Below, in pieces: positions 28,750 through 37,698 of a DNA stretch of 64,000 nt. The position numbers were made by a program, and so were the translations under genes. Within the stretch, counting starts at the first letter, position 1; every line of letters begins with the position of its first letter. The notes under the pieces were generated by a model, which was not told where the DNA came from, searched no databases, and saw only the letters and a list, made by a program, of their open reading frames with translations. This stretch comes from Thalassospira profundimaris (GTDB lineage Bacteria; Pseudomonadota; Alphaproteobacteria; Rhodospirillales; Thalassospiraceae): positions 186,001 through 250,000 of the forward strand of contig NZ_JPWF01000005.1 of the NCBI RefSeq assembly GCF_003326675.1. The letters are read 5' to 3'.

Positions 28750-29373
28750 GTGAGCAAGCAAAAAGATATGACTGGTACGAAAACGGCGGCGGGTGTGGAT
28801 CAGGGATCTGCGTCTGTGGCTGCGAAAAATGCCGTCAAAAAGCGCCAGAACATTACCCCGATGGGCAGTTCAGAACGCCGTATGGGTCTTCGGAATGTCG
28901 CGCCACTGGTCGGCAATCTGACACGCCCGCTTGTGCGTAAACGCGGTTTCTTTCAAACGGAAATCATCCTGCATTGGGCCGAAATCGTCGGACGCGATCT
29001 TGAACAATTCACCATGCCGGTGAAATATGCCCCGCCACGCGGCGAAAATGCCGGTGGCGGTACGCTGGTCATTCGTGTGACCGGACCGGTCGCGATTGAA
29101 CTGCAACACCGGATGCCGCAGATCATTGACCGGGTGAATACCTATTTCGGGTATCGGGCGGTGGATCGCATCAAGATGATGCAGGGCGATATTTCACGCC
29201 CCGAACGAACTGTGCACCGCCCGACTGTCGTGCCCGAAGGCGAGATTGCGCGCAGCAGTCAGGTCAATATCGACAAGATCGAAGACCCGCATCTTCGCGA
29301 AGTCCTGACGCGATTGGGGCGTCACATCGCCGGTGCGCAAGGCGGTATCAAGCCCGGATCGGGCAAAAAGTAA
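28750..29373 (+). CDS. dciA: DUF721/DciA family protein (probable helicase loader)
   Basis: A 207-residue protein with a DUF721 domain in the middle: MGLRNVAPLVGNLTRPLVRKRGFFQTEIILHWAEIVG is the characteristic opening, followed by GGGTLVIRVTGPVAIELQHRMPQIIDRVNTYFGYRAVDRIKM. DciA loads the replicative helicase DnaB in bacteria lacking DnaC/DnaI. The N-terminal 45 residues and C-terminal tail are basic and low complexity. Start is GTG 28750. It lies between mutY and dsbA-smc, a conserved alphaproteobacterial arrangement. Confidence 0.88.
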   Translation: MSKQKDMTGTKTAAGVDQGSASVAAKNAVKKRQNITPMGSSERRMGLRNVAPLVGNLTRPLVRKRGFFQTEIILHWAEIVGRDLEQFTMPVKYAPPRGENAGGGTLVIRVTGPVAIELQHRMPQIIDRVNTYFGYRAVDRIKMMQGDISRPERTVHRPTVVPEGEIARSSQVNIDKIEDPHLREVLTRLGRHIAGAQGGIKPGSGKK

Positions 29374-29558
29374 TCAACCCTGACTGTTCTGAACCTGCAT
29401 GGATAATGCCGCTTTGCGGGTGGATCGCCTTGGGTGTTAATGCCTTGTTTGCGGGCACAATTATCGAATCAGTTTCCTGAAATGAACGAACACGGTGTTG
29501 CCGCATTTCCGCGCGACCTTGGCGACTCGTTGGTGCAATAGCAGTTTTGCCGGGTGTG

Positions 29559-29588
29559 TTGACTCCCGCGCTGCAACAGGCTTGTAAT
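29559..29588 (+). promoter_or_regulatory. Probable sigma-70 promoter of dsbA
   Basis: TTGACT and TGTAAT are spaced by 18 bases, ending 29 bases before the dsbA start codon. No other good pair was seen between 29374 and 29617. Confidence 0.55.
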
Positions 29589-29617
29589 CACAAAACTTTG
29601 TTTTAACGGAGGTTTCC

Positions 29618-30214
29618 TTGCTAAAGGCGGTTAAGTTTCTTGCAGGTGCGTTTCTGATTGCACTTGGTGTCGGCACGACCCAGCAGGCACATGCAACAGA
29701 ATGGAAAGAACATGTACTCGGCGACGAGAATGCGCCGGTCACGATGATTGAATATGCTTCTTTGACCTGCCCGCATTGCGCGGCCTTCCACACTGAAGTG
29801 CTGCCCGAGATCAAGGAAAAGCTGATTGATACTGGCAAGCTGAAGCTGGTTTTCCGTGACTATCCGCTTGATGCAGTCGCCCTTCGTGCAGCAGCTGTTG
29901 CACAGTGCGCCGGTGATGACCGCTATTTCGGTGTTCTCAGCATGCTGTTCAAATCGCAGCTTAACTGGGCACGTTCGGAAGACCCGATCGAAGGCATCAA
30001 ACAGGTTGTGCGTTTCGGTGGCATGAATGGGGATGCCGTTGACGCCTGCCTTGCAGATCAGGCCATGATTGACGCCATCGTTGCTTCGCGCATGAAAGGC
30101 GAACAGGAATTCAACGTTTCGTCTACACCGAGCTTCATCCTTGATGGTGAAACCATTGCCGGTGCCCGTGACGCCGAATTCTTCATTGAAAAAGTCGAAG
30201 ACCTTATCGACTAA
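29618..30214 (+). CDS. DsbA-family thiol-disulfide protein
   Basis: A 198-residue exported thioredoxin-fold protein. The start is TTG 29618, directly after CGGAGG, and the product opens with a signal peptide (AVKFLAGAFLIALGVGTT, cut near AHA). The CPHC redox pair is at residues 51-54 in EYASLTCPHCAAF, and the cis-proline loop is STPSF. It resembles the DsbA-like proteins (Thioredoxin_4) that precede smc in alphaproteobacteria rather than E. coli DsbA itself; the role is probably periplasmic disulfide formation or isomerisation. Confidence 0.93.
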   Translation: MLKAVKFLAGAFLIALGVGTTQQAHATEWKEHVLGDENAPVTMIEYASLTCPHCAAFHTEVLPEIKEKLIDTGKLKLVFRDYPLDAVALRAAAVAQCAGDDRYFGVLSMLFKSQLNWARSEDPIEGIKQVVRFGGMNGDAVDACLADQAMIDAIVASRMKGEQEFNVSSTPSFILDGETIAGARDAEFFIEKVEDLID

Positions 30215-30227
30215 ATAAAACAATTCT

Positions 30228-30255
30228 GCCGGATACCGTGGGAACGGTGTCCGGC
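30228..30255. repeat. Strong hairpin between dsbA and smc
   Basis: GCCGGATACCGT and ACGGTGTCCGGC pair over 12 positions (one G-U) around a GGGA loop, 13 bases after the dsbA stop and 33 before smc. No T run follows on the plus strand. It may adjust the ratio of dsbA to smc message rather than end transcription. Confidence 0.6.
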
Positions 30256-30287
30256 AACAGGGGCAGAGGTCGGACCGGGGGACATGA

Positions 30288-33200
30288 TTGGTCCAGTTTA
30301 AATCGCTTAAGCTGACGGGGTTTAAATCCTTCGTCGATTCAACAGACTTGCTGGTTGAAGACGGGCTGACAGGTGTTGTCGGCCCGAATGGCTGTGGCAA
30401 ATCCAATCTTGTCGAAGCATTGCGCTGGGTGATGGGTGAAACATCAGCCAAGCAGATGCGCGGCTCTGACATGTCCGACGTTATTTTCGGCGGGACATCG
30501 TCCCGTCCTGCCCGAAATGTGGCCGAAGTTTCCGTGACGCTTGATAACAGTGAACGCAAGGCCCCGGCCATGTTCAATGATTTCGAGCTTCTGGAAGTCA
30601 CCCGTCGTATCGAGCGCGGCGGCGGATCGAACTACAAGGTCAATGGCAAGGATGTCCGTGCCCGTGACGTTCAGTTGCTATTTGCCGATGCTGCGACCGG
30701 CGCACGGTCCAACGCCATGGTCTCGCAGGGCAAAATCGGTGCGCTGATCGGTGCCAAACCGATCCAGCGTCGTCTGATCCTTGAAGAAGCAGCCGGCATC
30801 ACCGGTCTGCATTCACGACGCCACGAAGCCGAACTTCGTCTTAAAAACGCCGAACAGAATATGGAACGTCTGGAAGACGTTCTGGTGCAGCTTGATGCCC
30901 AACTGGCAAGTTTGCAAAAGCAGGCCCGTCAGGCCGAACGGTATCGCAAACTGTCCGAAAGCATTCGCGAAACCGAGGCATTGCTGTTCCACATCCGCTG
31001 GACCGAGGCGCAGAAACGTCAGAATGACGCGCGCGAATTGCTGGTGGCGGGTGAAAGTGCCGTCCGTGATCTGACATCATCGGTGACCGAGGCTACCACG
31101 GTTCAGGCCCATATTGCCGCAAGCCTTCCCGATTTGCGCAAAAAAGAAGCTGATGCAGCCGCGGCCCTTCAGCGTCTTTTGATCGAACGCGAAGGCCTTG
31201 ATAAAGACAAGGCCCAGATCGAAACCCAGATGAGCCAGCTGCGTGCGCGCATCCAGCAGATTGATGCCGACCTTGCGCGCGAAGCCGAATTGGCAAGTGA
31301 TGCGCAAGGTGCGCTTGAAAAGCTTAAACGCGAACGTGAAGAACTGAGCGAAGCCCAAGGCGGCGAGGATGACGAGCTTGATGAGGCCAAGGAAATGGTC
31401 GCTGAAAAGGCCATCCGGGTTGAAGAGCTTGAAGGCACGGTTGATGCCCTGACCAATCGCGTTGCCGAGGAAGAAGCCCGTCTTAAATCCGTTCAGCAGC
31501 GTCTGAGTGAATTGAATACCCGCCGTAATCGTTTGACCGAACGTCATGACGAAGCGGTGGCAAAGCTTGATGATATTCGCATCGAGGCCGATTTTACCGA
31601 GGCCCTTGAAGAAGCAAACATGCATCTTGAGGAATGCGAAGAGCTTTGCGAACAGCGCAAAATGGCGGTCGAAGAAGCCGAAATGCGTCTGGCCGAAATG
31701 CGTGACCGCGAAGACAGTCTGAAAACCGCCGAAAGCGATGCGCGCGATGCCCTGCGCGATGCCGAAAGCCGCAAGGCCCGTCTGATGGCCGAGATCGAAG
31801 CCCTTGAAAGTCTGCTTAAGGGCGGGGATGACGATACATATCCCGGCGTGATCGAAAACATCACGGTACAAAGCGGTCTTGAATTGGCAATGGCCGCGGC
31901 CCTTGGCGAAGACCTTGATGCGCCGGATGCCCCGGATGCTGCCATGCATTGGGCGGCGATTGATCCGGCCACCGATGATCCGGCCTTGCCTGATGGTGTC
32001 ACGGCCCTGGCCAAATTTGTCGAAGCACCGGCACTTTTGAACCGCCGTCTGTGGCAGATCGGGATTGTGGATGACGAAGCCACGGGCAATTTCCTGTCCA
32101 AGAACCTGAAAGTCGGGCAGCGACTGGTTTCCCGCGAAGGGGCGCTTTGGCGTTGGGATGGTTATCGCATTCTTGCCGGTGCGGAATTGCCCGCAGCAGT
32201 GCGTTTGCGTCAACGCAACCGTCTTGAAGAATTGCGCGGCGAGCTTGAAGAAGCCGATGCGGTTGTGGAAGCCGCCCTCGAAAGGTCCGAAATCGCCAGC
32301 GAAAATGTCGAACGGCTTGATGAGGAAATCGAAGCAGCACGTACCGGGGAACAGGAAGCCCACCGGGCGGTGCGCGAGGCCGAAGGTACGCTTTCGCGGG
32401 CTCGCGAAGAAATCGCCAATATCAAACGCGATGCAAGTGCCATTGAAAGCCGCCTGCAAAACGCCGAAGAGGCCGAAAAACGCGCCAAGCAGGACCTTGA
32501 TGAAGTCATCGCCGAGCAGGAAGAATTGTCTGCCCTTCCTGAAGAAAGCAGCGAAGGTCTTATGGAAATCAAGGCCGAGCTGATCGAACAGCGCGCCAAT
32601 CTTTCCGATGCGCGTGCCGATCAGATGGAAGCACGAAGCATGCTTGAACGCATGCAAAGTGCGATGTCGGGCCGTCGCAAGCGTCTGGAATTCGTCGAGA
32701 ACGAAATTTCTACCTGGAACGAACGTGCGTCCGGTGCGGGAGAACGTGTTGCGGAATTGCGTGACCGTCAGGAAGAAGCCCGCATGGAGATCGAGGAGCT
32801 TGAACTCAAGCCCGACGAGATCGAAGAACGCCGTGCGATCCTTTCAGACCGGATCGAGCTTTCCGATCAGACGCGCAAGGATGCGGCCGATGAATTGCAA
32901 AAGGCCGAAAATGCCCAGCGCGAAGCCGACCAAACATTGAAAGAGGCCGAACAGAAACTGGCCGAGGCCCGCGAAGGTCGCGTGCGCTGCGAAGCCCTGC
33001 TTGAACAGGCTGAACAGCATCGTCGCGATTTGATCGAACGTATTCGCGAACGCGTTAACGCGACACCGGACCAGTTGGTTGAACTTGGACAGATTGATCT
33101 GACCAAGGACCTTCCGACCGAGATTGATATCGAAGCCCGCCTGCAACGCCAGTCACGTGAACGCGAAAACCTTGGCGCGGTTAACCTGCGTGCCGAAGTT

Positions 33201-33821
33201 GAACTGGCCGAGTTGCAGGAACAGAAAGATACGATGGTATCTGAACGCGATGATTTGATTGCTGCCATTGATAAGCTGCGCAATGGCATCAATCAGCTCA
33301 ACCGCGAAGCCCGCGCCCGCTTGAAAACAGCGTTTGACGAAGTCGACAAACATTTCCAGCAACTGTTTGTGCGTCTGTTCGGCGGCGGTGGTGCGCATCT
33401 GATGCTGACCGAGGCGGATGATCCGCTCGAAGCCGGACTAGAAATCATGGCATCCCCGCCGGGTAAAAAGCTTCAGCATCTGTCACTGCTGTCAGGTGGG
33501 GAGCAGGCACTGACCGCGGTTGCATTGCTGTTTGCGGTCTTCCTGACCAACCCGGCACCGATTTGCGTCCTCGACGAAGTTGACGCACCGCTTGATGACG
33601 CCAACGTTGACCGTTTCTGCAAATTGCTTGAAGCCATCGGTCGCCACGCCAATACCCGCTTCCTGGTCATCACTCACCACCGTATGACCATGGCCCGCAT
33701 GAACCGTCTGTTTGGTGTGACCATGGCCGAACGCGGTGTTTCGTCGCTGGTATCGGTCGACCTGCATCAGGCAGAAGTCTATTCCAAGAAAGAGCAGACC
33801 GAGCTTGATTTTTCAAGCTGA
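30288..33821 (+). CDS. smc: Chromosome segregation protein SMC
   Basis: The 1177-residue protein is the structural maintenance of chromosomes ATPase that, with ScpA and ScpB, organises and segregates the nucleoid. Walker A GPNGCGKSN is at residues 32-40 after FKSLKLTGFKSFVDSTDL. Long acidic coiled coils flank a hinge region around residues 500-640, and the C-terminal half-domain has LSGGEQALTAVALLFA, Walker B CVLDEVDAPLDDANVDRF and TRFLVITHHRMTM. Start is TTG 30288 with GGGGGA before it; no better start exists nearby. A 526-residue antisense frame across it is only its shadow. Confidence 0.96.
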   Translation: MVQFKSLKLTGFKSFVDSTDLLVEDGLTGVVGPNGCGKSNLVEALRWVMGETSAKQMRGSDMSDVIFGGTSSRPARNVAEVSVTLDNSERKAPAMFNDFELLEVTRRIERGGGSNYKVNGKDVRARDVQLLFADAATGARSNAMVSQGKIGALIGAKPIQRRLILEEAAGITGLHSRRHEAELRLKNAEQNMERLEDVLVQLDAQLASLQKQARQAERYRKLSESIRETEALLFHIRWTEAQKRQNDARELLVAGESAVRDLTSSVTEATTVQAHIAASLPDLRKKEADAAAALQRLLIEREGLDKDKAQIETQMSQLRARIQQIDADLAREAELASDAQGALEKLKREREELSEAQGGEDDELDEAKEMVAEKAIRVEELEGTVDALTNRVAEEEARLKSVQQRLSELNTRRNRLTERHDEAVAKLDDIRIEADFTEALEEANMHLEECEELCEQRKMAVEEAEMRLAEMRDREDSLKTAESDARDALRDAESRKARLMAEIEALESLLKGGDDDTYPGVIENITVQSGLELAMAAALGEDLDAPDAPDAAMHWAAIDPATDDPALPDGVTALAKFVEAPALLNRRLWQIGIVDDEATGNFLSKNLKVGQRLVSREGALWRWDGYRILAGAELPAAVRLRQRNRLEELRGELEEADAVVEAALERSEIASENVERLDEEIEAARTGEQEAHRAVREAEGTLSRAREEIANIKRDASAIESRLQNAEEAEKRAKQDLDEVIAEQEELSALPEESSEGLMEIKAELIEQRANLSDARADQMEARSMLERMQSAMSGRRKRLEFVENEISTWNERASGAGERVAELRDRQEEARMEIEELELKPDEIEERRAILSDRIELSDQTRKDAADELQKAENAQREADQTLKEAEQKLAEAREGRVRCEALLEQAEQHRRDLIERIRERVNATPDQLVELGQIDLTKDLPTEIDIEARLQRQSRERENLGAVNLRAEVELAELQEQKDTMVSERDDLIAAIDKLRNGINQLNREARARLKTAFDEVDKHFQQLFVRLFGGGGAHLMLTEADDPLEAGLEIMASPPGKKLQHLSLLSGGEQALTAVALLFAVFLTNPAPICVLDEVDAPLDDANVDRFCKLLEAIGRHANTRFLVITHHRMTMARMNRLFGVTMAERGVSSLVSVDLHQAEVYSKKEQTELDFSS

Positions 33822-33928
33822 CGCCCCTTACGGCAGAGCCCGTATGTAACTAGAGTAGCAAAAATTAATGAACTGATAGGGCCGTCAATGTTACACCGAC
33901 ATTGAAATGCAATGACGGTAAGAGATTG

Positions 33929-35260
33929 ATGTCCCAGAAAGTGCGCGAACTTTACGAACAGTTTCCCTATCCCCTGCGCAACCCGCAGGAGGAAAAAGAC
34001 CGTTTGTTGATGCCGCCGCTTGATCATCTTTCGCGGGTTAACCATTACGGTTTTGGCGGCACCAGGGATATTGACGCATCGTTTCGCGCCCTTGTTGCCG
34101 GGGGCGGCACCGGGGACGCCATGATCTGGCTTGCAGAGCAGCTTCGCGATGTTGGCGGATCGGTAACCTATCTTGAACCGTCCGAAGCCAGCACCAAGGT
34201 TGCGCGCGCACGGGCCGAGGCCCGTGGACTTGAAAATGTTACCTATGTTCGCGCGACCATCGCCGAATTTGCCCGATCAAAACCCGAACCGTTTGATTAT
34301 ATCAATTGTGCCGGCGTCCTTCATCATCTTGAAGACCCGCAAGAAGGGCTTCGTGATCTGACATCGGTGTTAAAGGCCGACGGGGCGATGGGGATTATGG
34401 TCTATGGCGAACATGGGCGTCTTGCCGTCACCGAATGGCGCAAGATGATCGAGCCCCTTTTGGTCGACAAGGATCTGAGTGAACAGCTTGCAATGACGCG
34501 CAAGTTGCTGGGCACCCTTCCCGACGACAATATGCTGCTTAAGATGGGCGGTGGCCCAGGCTTCATTAAAGGATTGCTTGAAAACGATCCCGAGATTGTC
34601 GATCTGCTGCTCCATCCGGTGGAATGTGCCTATGACGTGCACGGGGTCTATGATTTTGCAGCCTCGGCCAATCTGCACGTTGCGGCCTTTACCGGATTTT
34701 TCGGATTTGGCGGAACGGGCAAGGCGCATTACGCGATTGGTAATCTGGTGCGTGATCCGGCATTGCTGCGCGAACTTTCGGCAAAGCCGCTTCGCGATCA
34801 GCAGGCATTTTGTGAACGCTATAGCGGTGCGATGCCGCTTCATGCGTTTTATCTGACCCGCGATGATCGCGCGCAGGCCAGTGAAATGCTGCCCGATGGC
34901 GAACTTGCGCCTTACTTCTTTGTGAAGCCCTGCCAGACGTTCTTTGATGATCTGGTCGCACTGGCTGGCAAGCCGGTCCTGATTGAAGATGGCAGCGGGA
35001 ATGCGGTTGATCTGACAGGTGGGCCGGACCTTGCCCGGTTACTCGCGGCCTTTGACGGCAAGAATACGGTTGCCGATCTGGTACGGATTCTGCGCGATGA
35101 TATTTTGGTCAAGCAGCCAATTGATATGAATTCAATTGCCATCAACACCCTGGGCGCAGTCTGGGCATTGTTCCACAAGTTTGACTGGATGCTGGCCAGC
35201 CGCCCGGGCGGCTGGCAAAAGACCGAGTGCGAGCGTCAACTCAGCATCCGCAAGGTTTAG
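33929..35260 (+). CDS. SAM-dependent methyltransferase with extra C-terminal domains
   Basis: From ATG 33929 (AAGAGA upstream; an earlier ATG at 33902 has no ribosome site) the product is 443 residues. Residues about 30-190 are a class I methyltransferase: LVAGGGTGDAMIWLAEQL is motif I, VTYLEPSE the acidic loop, and FDYINCAGVLHHLEDPQEGL the later motifs. About residues 190-310 (LLHPVECAYDVHGVYDFAASANL) look like a methyltransferase regulatory-type domain. The last 100 residues include LARLLAAFDGKNTVADLVRIL, reminiscent of PqqD-like or winged-helix folds. Substrate unknown; a protein or small-molecule target is possible. Confidence 0.82.
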   Translation: MSQKVRELYEQFPYPLRNPQEEKDRLLMPPLDHLSRVNHYGFGGTRDIDASFRALVAGGGTGDAMIWLAEQLRDVGGSVTYLEPSEASTKVARARAEARGLENVTYVRATIAEFARSKPEPFDYINCAGVLHHLEDPQEGLRDLTSVLKADGAMGIMVYGEHGRLAVTEWRKMIEPLLVDKDLSEQLAMTRKLLGTLPDDNMLLKMGGGPGFIKGLLENDPEIVDLLLHPVECAYDVHGVYDFAASANLHVAAFTGFFGFGGTGKAHYAIGNLVRDPALLRELSAKPLRDQQAFCERYSGAMPLHAFYLTRDDRAQASEMLPDGELAPYFFVKPCQTFFDDLVALAGKPVLIEDGSGNAVDLTGGPDLARLLAAFDGKNTVADLVRILRDDILVKQPIDMNSIAINTLGAVWALFHKFDWMLASRPGGWQKTECERQLSIRKV

Positions 35261-35738
35261 GCACCCTTCCTATCGCAAAGCGCCAATTTGGATATCACGG
35301 GGCAATTGTGATTCCCGCCAACCGGTTGTGTTTGGGGTGAATCGACCAACCCGCGGTGCAATTGGCCCCGGAAAGTCACACCAAGCCCGTAAAATATCGA
35401 CCAGAATCTCCAAGAATCGCCGGGCCGGGTGAAATTAGATCACATTGTAATCTTCTGCACTTTTGCAGGCCAAATGCATGGGAACCAAGGGAAACTGCCG
35501 GTTGCAGCCAGAACCAATATCAGATTGGCAGCATAATCGTCTGCGACTATTGCCTAAGTGCAAAAGTGTTTTCCTTCACATAATTAGTGATAAATATTTG
35601 AAATAAAACAATTTATACCTGTTTCAAGGCGGGTTGCGGGGCGGGGTTTTACAGCTTGACAGCCCATGGGGTGCTAAGTATGTTGCCCGCGCATTTCCTT
35701 GTGACGTTTGCAAGGTTGCCAAAGCGGGGTTCACGACA
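35261..35738. other. 478-base intergenic region before the F0 operon
   Basis: No gene is supported here. It contains the atp promoter at 35656-35684 and a widely spaced inverted repeat, CACTTTTGCA at 35458-35467 and TGCAAAAGTG at 35559-35568, in otherwise AT-richer DNA. Confidence 0.6.
35656..35684 (+). promoter_or_regulatory. Sigma-70-type promoter of the F0 ATP synthase operon
   Basis: TTGACA is followed after exactly 17 bases by TATGTT. Transcription would start near 35691, about 48 bases before the atpI start codon. Confidence 0.8.
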
Positions 35739-36092
35739 ATGAGCGATGACAAAGATCGCGCTTCATTAGAAGAGCTTGAAAGCAAGCTGGCAGCAGTTGC
35801 AGGCAAACGCGAAGAAAAGCACGGCCCGAACCGGGCGACTGGCAAACCGTCCCAAGGGATGGCACTTGGCATGAGAATTTCGGCGGAAATGATCGCTGCG
35901 GTTCTTGTTGGCTTGCTGATTGGCTGGGCGCTGGATAGGGTGCTTGATACGACGCCTTGGCTGCTTGTTCTGTTTGTATTTCTCGGAGCAGGTGCCGGAG
36001 GCTTGAACGCTTATCGCGTTGCAAAGGGCTATGACAGTGCTGTCGGTCTTGGGCGTGCGATGAGGGAGCACAAGCAGGGGGACGGGAAATAA
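35739..36092 (+). CDS. atpI: ATP synthase protein I (AtpI)
   Basis: I start at ATG 35739 (GGGG upstream, downstream of the promoter), giving 117 residues; the longer frame from 35634 would begin before the promoter. The N-terminal third is charged (DDKDRASLEELESKLAAV), then MALGMRISAEMIAAVLVGLLIGWALD and TTPWLLVLFVFLGAGAGGLNAYRV form two membrane helices typical of AtpI/AtpQ. AtpI assists assembly of the c-ring. First gene of the F0 operon. Confidence 0.9.
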   Translation: MSDDKDRASLEELESKLAAVAGKREEKHGPNRATGKPSQGMALGMRISAEMIAAVLVGLLIGWALDRVLDTTPWLLVLFVFLGAGAGGLNAYRVAKGYDSAVGLGRAMREHKQGDGK

Positions 36093-36126
36093 TCCCGAAG
36101 CCTTATAATATTGAGCGAGGATTACG

Positions 36127-36849
36127 GTGGCTGGACCGCTAGAGCAGTTTGAAATCAAGCCCTTGGCCGAGCTTTCGCTTGGCGGCATTGATATTTCCTT
36201 CACCAACTCCGCCCTTTGGATGGTATTCGCAGCCGTTCTCGTAACGTGCTTTATGACGCTGTCCATGCGTCGCGGTGCATTGGTTCCGGGCCGCTGGCAG
36301 GGTGCTGCCGAGGTGATGTACGAATTCGTCGCCAATATGCTCAAAGATAACGTTGGAAGCGCGGGTCGCAAGTACTTCCCGTTCATTTTTACGTTGTTCA
36401 TGTTCGTTATGTTCGGGAACCTGCTTGGCATGATCCCGCACAGCTTTACTTTTACGAGCCACATCGCGGTTAACTTCGCGCTGGCTCTGGTGATCTTCAT
36501 CGGTGTGACGGTCATCGGCTTCATGCGTCATGGCACGCATTACCTTCGGATGTTCTTCCCTGAAGGTGCGCCGATTGCGACTGCGATCATTCTGGTCCCG
36601 ATTGAAATCATCTCCTATTTCTCTCGTCCGTTCAGCCTGGCTATCCGACTGTTTGCAAACATGACTGTCGGCCACATCATGCTGAAAGTTATCGGTGGGT
36701 TCGTCGGCCTGATTGGCATTCTCGGCGTGCTTCCGTTCGCTCTGCTGACGGGGATTACTGTTCTGGAGTTCGGCATTGCTGCGCTTCAGGCTTATGTGTT
36801 CACAATTCTCACCTGCATCTATCTCCATGATGCAATCCACATGCACTAA
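36127..36849 (+). CDS. atpB: F0 ATP synthase subunit a
   Basis: The 240-residue membrane protein forms the proton half-channels next to the c-ring. The start is GTG 36127 with GAGG upstream. About six hydrophobic segments are present. The essential arginine lies in SRPFSLAIRLFANMTVGH, and HLHD-like ending CIYLHDAIHMH is typical of alphaproteobacteria. Also visible is GNLLGMIPHSFTFTSHI in the third segment region. Confidence 0.96.
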   Translation: MAGPLEQFEIKPLAELSLGGIDISFTNSALWMVFAAVLVTCFMTLSMRRGALVPGRWQGAAEVMYEFVANMLKDNVGSAGRKYFPFIFTLFMFVMFGNLLGMIPHSFTFTSHIAVNFALALVIFIGVTVIGFMRHGTHYLRMFFPEGAPIATAIILVPIEIISYFSRPFSLAIRLFANMTVGHIMLKVIGGFVGLIGILGVLPFALLTGITVLEFGIAALQAYVFTILTCIYLHDAIHMH

Positions 36850-36909
36850 TGTGTGTGGTTTGGTGTGATCTCTTCTGATTGCCTTTAAGAAATTCGAAAG
36901 GGTGAAGTT

Positions 36910-37134
36910 ATGGAACTCGATGCTGCTAAGATGATCGGTGCTGGCCTGGCTGCTATTGGCATGATTGGTGCCGGTATTGGTGTTGGTAACATCTGGTCGA
37001 GCCTGATTGCGACTGTTGGCCGTAACCCGGCTGCAAAAGGCGACGTTGAACTGTATGGCTGGATCGGCTTTGCTGTTACCGAAGCTATTGCACTGTTCGC
37101 ACTCGTCGTTGCGCTGATCGTTCTGTTCGTCTAA
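36910..37134 (+). CDS. atpE: F0 ATP synthase subunit c
   Basis: A 74-residue hairpin of two membrane helices. The first has the glycine-rich face (GAGLAAIGMIGAGIGVGNIW), the polar loop is RNPAAK, and the proton-binding glutamate is in FAVTEAIALFALVVALI. The Glu (rather than Asp or a Na+-type motif) and its surroundings indicate proton coupling. A ribosome site GGGTGAAG precedes the ATG. Confidence 0.97.
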   Translation: MELDAAKMIGAGLAAIGMIGAGIGVGNIWSSLIATVGRNPAAKGDVELYGWIGFAVTEAIALFALVVALIVLFV

Positions 37135-37161
37135 TCGGCGCCTTTTGAGCGAATACACGGC

Positions 37162-37184
37162 CCGGCGAGGAATACCCTCGCCGG
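37162..37184 (+). repeat. Hairpin between atpE and atpF'
   Basis: CCGGCGAGG-AATAC-CCTCGCCGG is a perfect 9-bp GC-rich stem, 28 bases after the atpE stop, with no T run. It could protect the 3' end of an atpE-containing message, which would help supply the many c subunits needed per complex. Confidence 0.65.
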
Positions 37185-37208
37185 TGTCGTTGAATTCGGG
37201 AGTAGGCT

Positions 37209-37694
37209 ATGCCGCAGTTTGATATTGCGACGTTCTCCGCACAGATCTTCTGGCTGTTCGTCATTTTCGCCGTCTTGTATGTCTTGATGTCGAAAATCGC
37301 GCTGCCGAAAGTTGGTGAAGTGCTTGAACGCCGTCAGAAAACCATCGAAGACAACCTTGGCAAGGCTCGGGCGTTGAAAGACGAAACCGATGCCGCCATC
37401 GCGAAATACGAGGCTGCTTTGGCAGAAGCTCGTAACGCAGCCCAGGCTGATATTCGCGAAGCTTCGGAAAAGGCTGCTGCAGAGCAAGCCAAGAAAACCG
37501 AGGCATTGGTCAAGAAGCTGTCGAAAAAGACATCTGATGCCGAGAAGGCAATTGCGGATGCGAAAACGGAAGCACTGACCGGTGTTGCAGAAGCAGCATC
37601 CGAGATTGCCCGTGAAGCAACCGAAAAACTTATCGGTGTCAAGGTTCAGGCCAAAACTGCCGACAAGGCTGTTTCGGCGATTGTAGGAGAGTAA
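37209..37694 (+). CDS. atpF': F0 ATP synthase subunit b'
   Basis: A 161-residue stalk protein with one N-terminal membrane helix (IFWLFVIFAVLYVLM) and a long charged, Ala/Lys/Glu-rich coiled coil. It starts directly with PQFDIATFSAQIFWLFVIF, typical of the b' form of photosynthetic and alphaproteobacterial enzymes. It is followed four bases later by the second b gene, so the peripheral stalk is a b/b' heterodimer. Confidence 0.93.
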   Translation: MPQFDIATFSAQIFWLFVIFAVLYVLMSKIALPKVGEVLERRQKTIEDNLGKARALKDETDAAIAKYEAALAEARNAAQADIREASEKAAAEQAKKTEALVKKLSKKTSDAEKAIADAKTEALTGVAEAASEIAREATEKLIGVKVQAKTADKAVSAIVGE

Positions 37695-37698
37695 GACA

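Noticed and set aside
29621..30601. 326-residue minus-strand frame over dsbA and the smc start
   Set aside because: Crosses two real genes and their gap; no domain or ribosome site.
31077..32657. 526-residue open frame on the minus strand inside smc
   Set aside because: It lies wholly within the coiled-coil coding region, has no recognisable domain, and is a by-product of the skewed codon use of smc.
35458..35568. Inverted repeat CACTTTTGCA / TGCAAAAGTG before the atp operon
   Set aside because: Exact but short and about 90 bases apart; could occur by chance in AT-rich DNA.
36139..37158. 339-residue minus-strand frame over atpB-atpE
   Set aside because: Antisense to well-identified F0 genes; rich in polar residues with no family signature.
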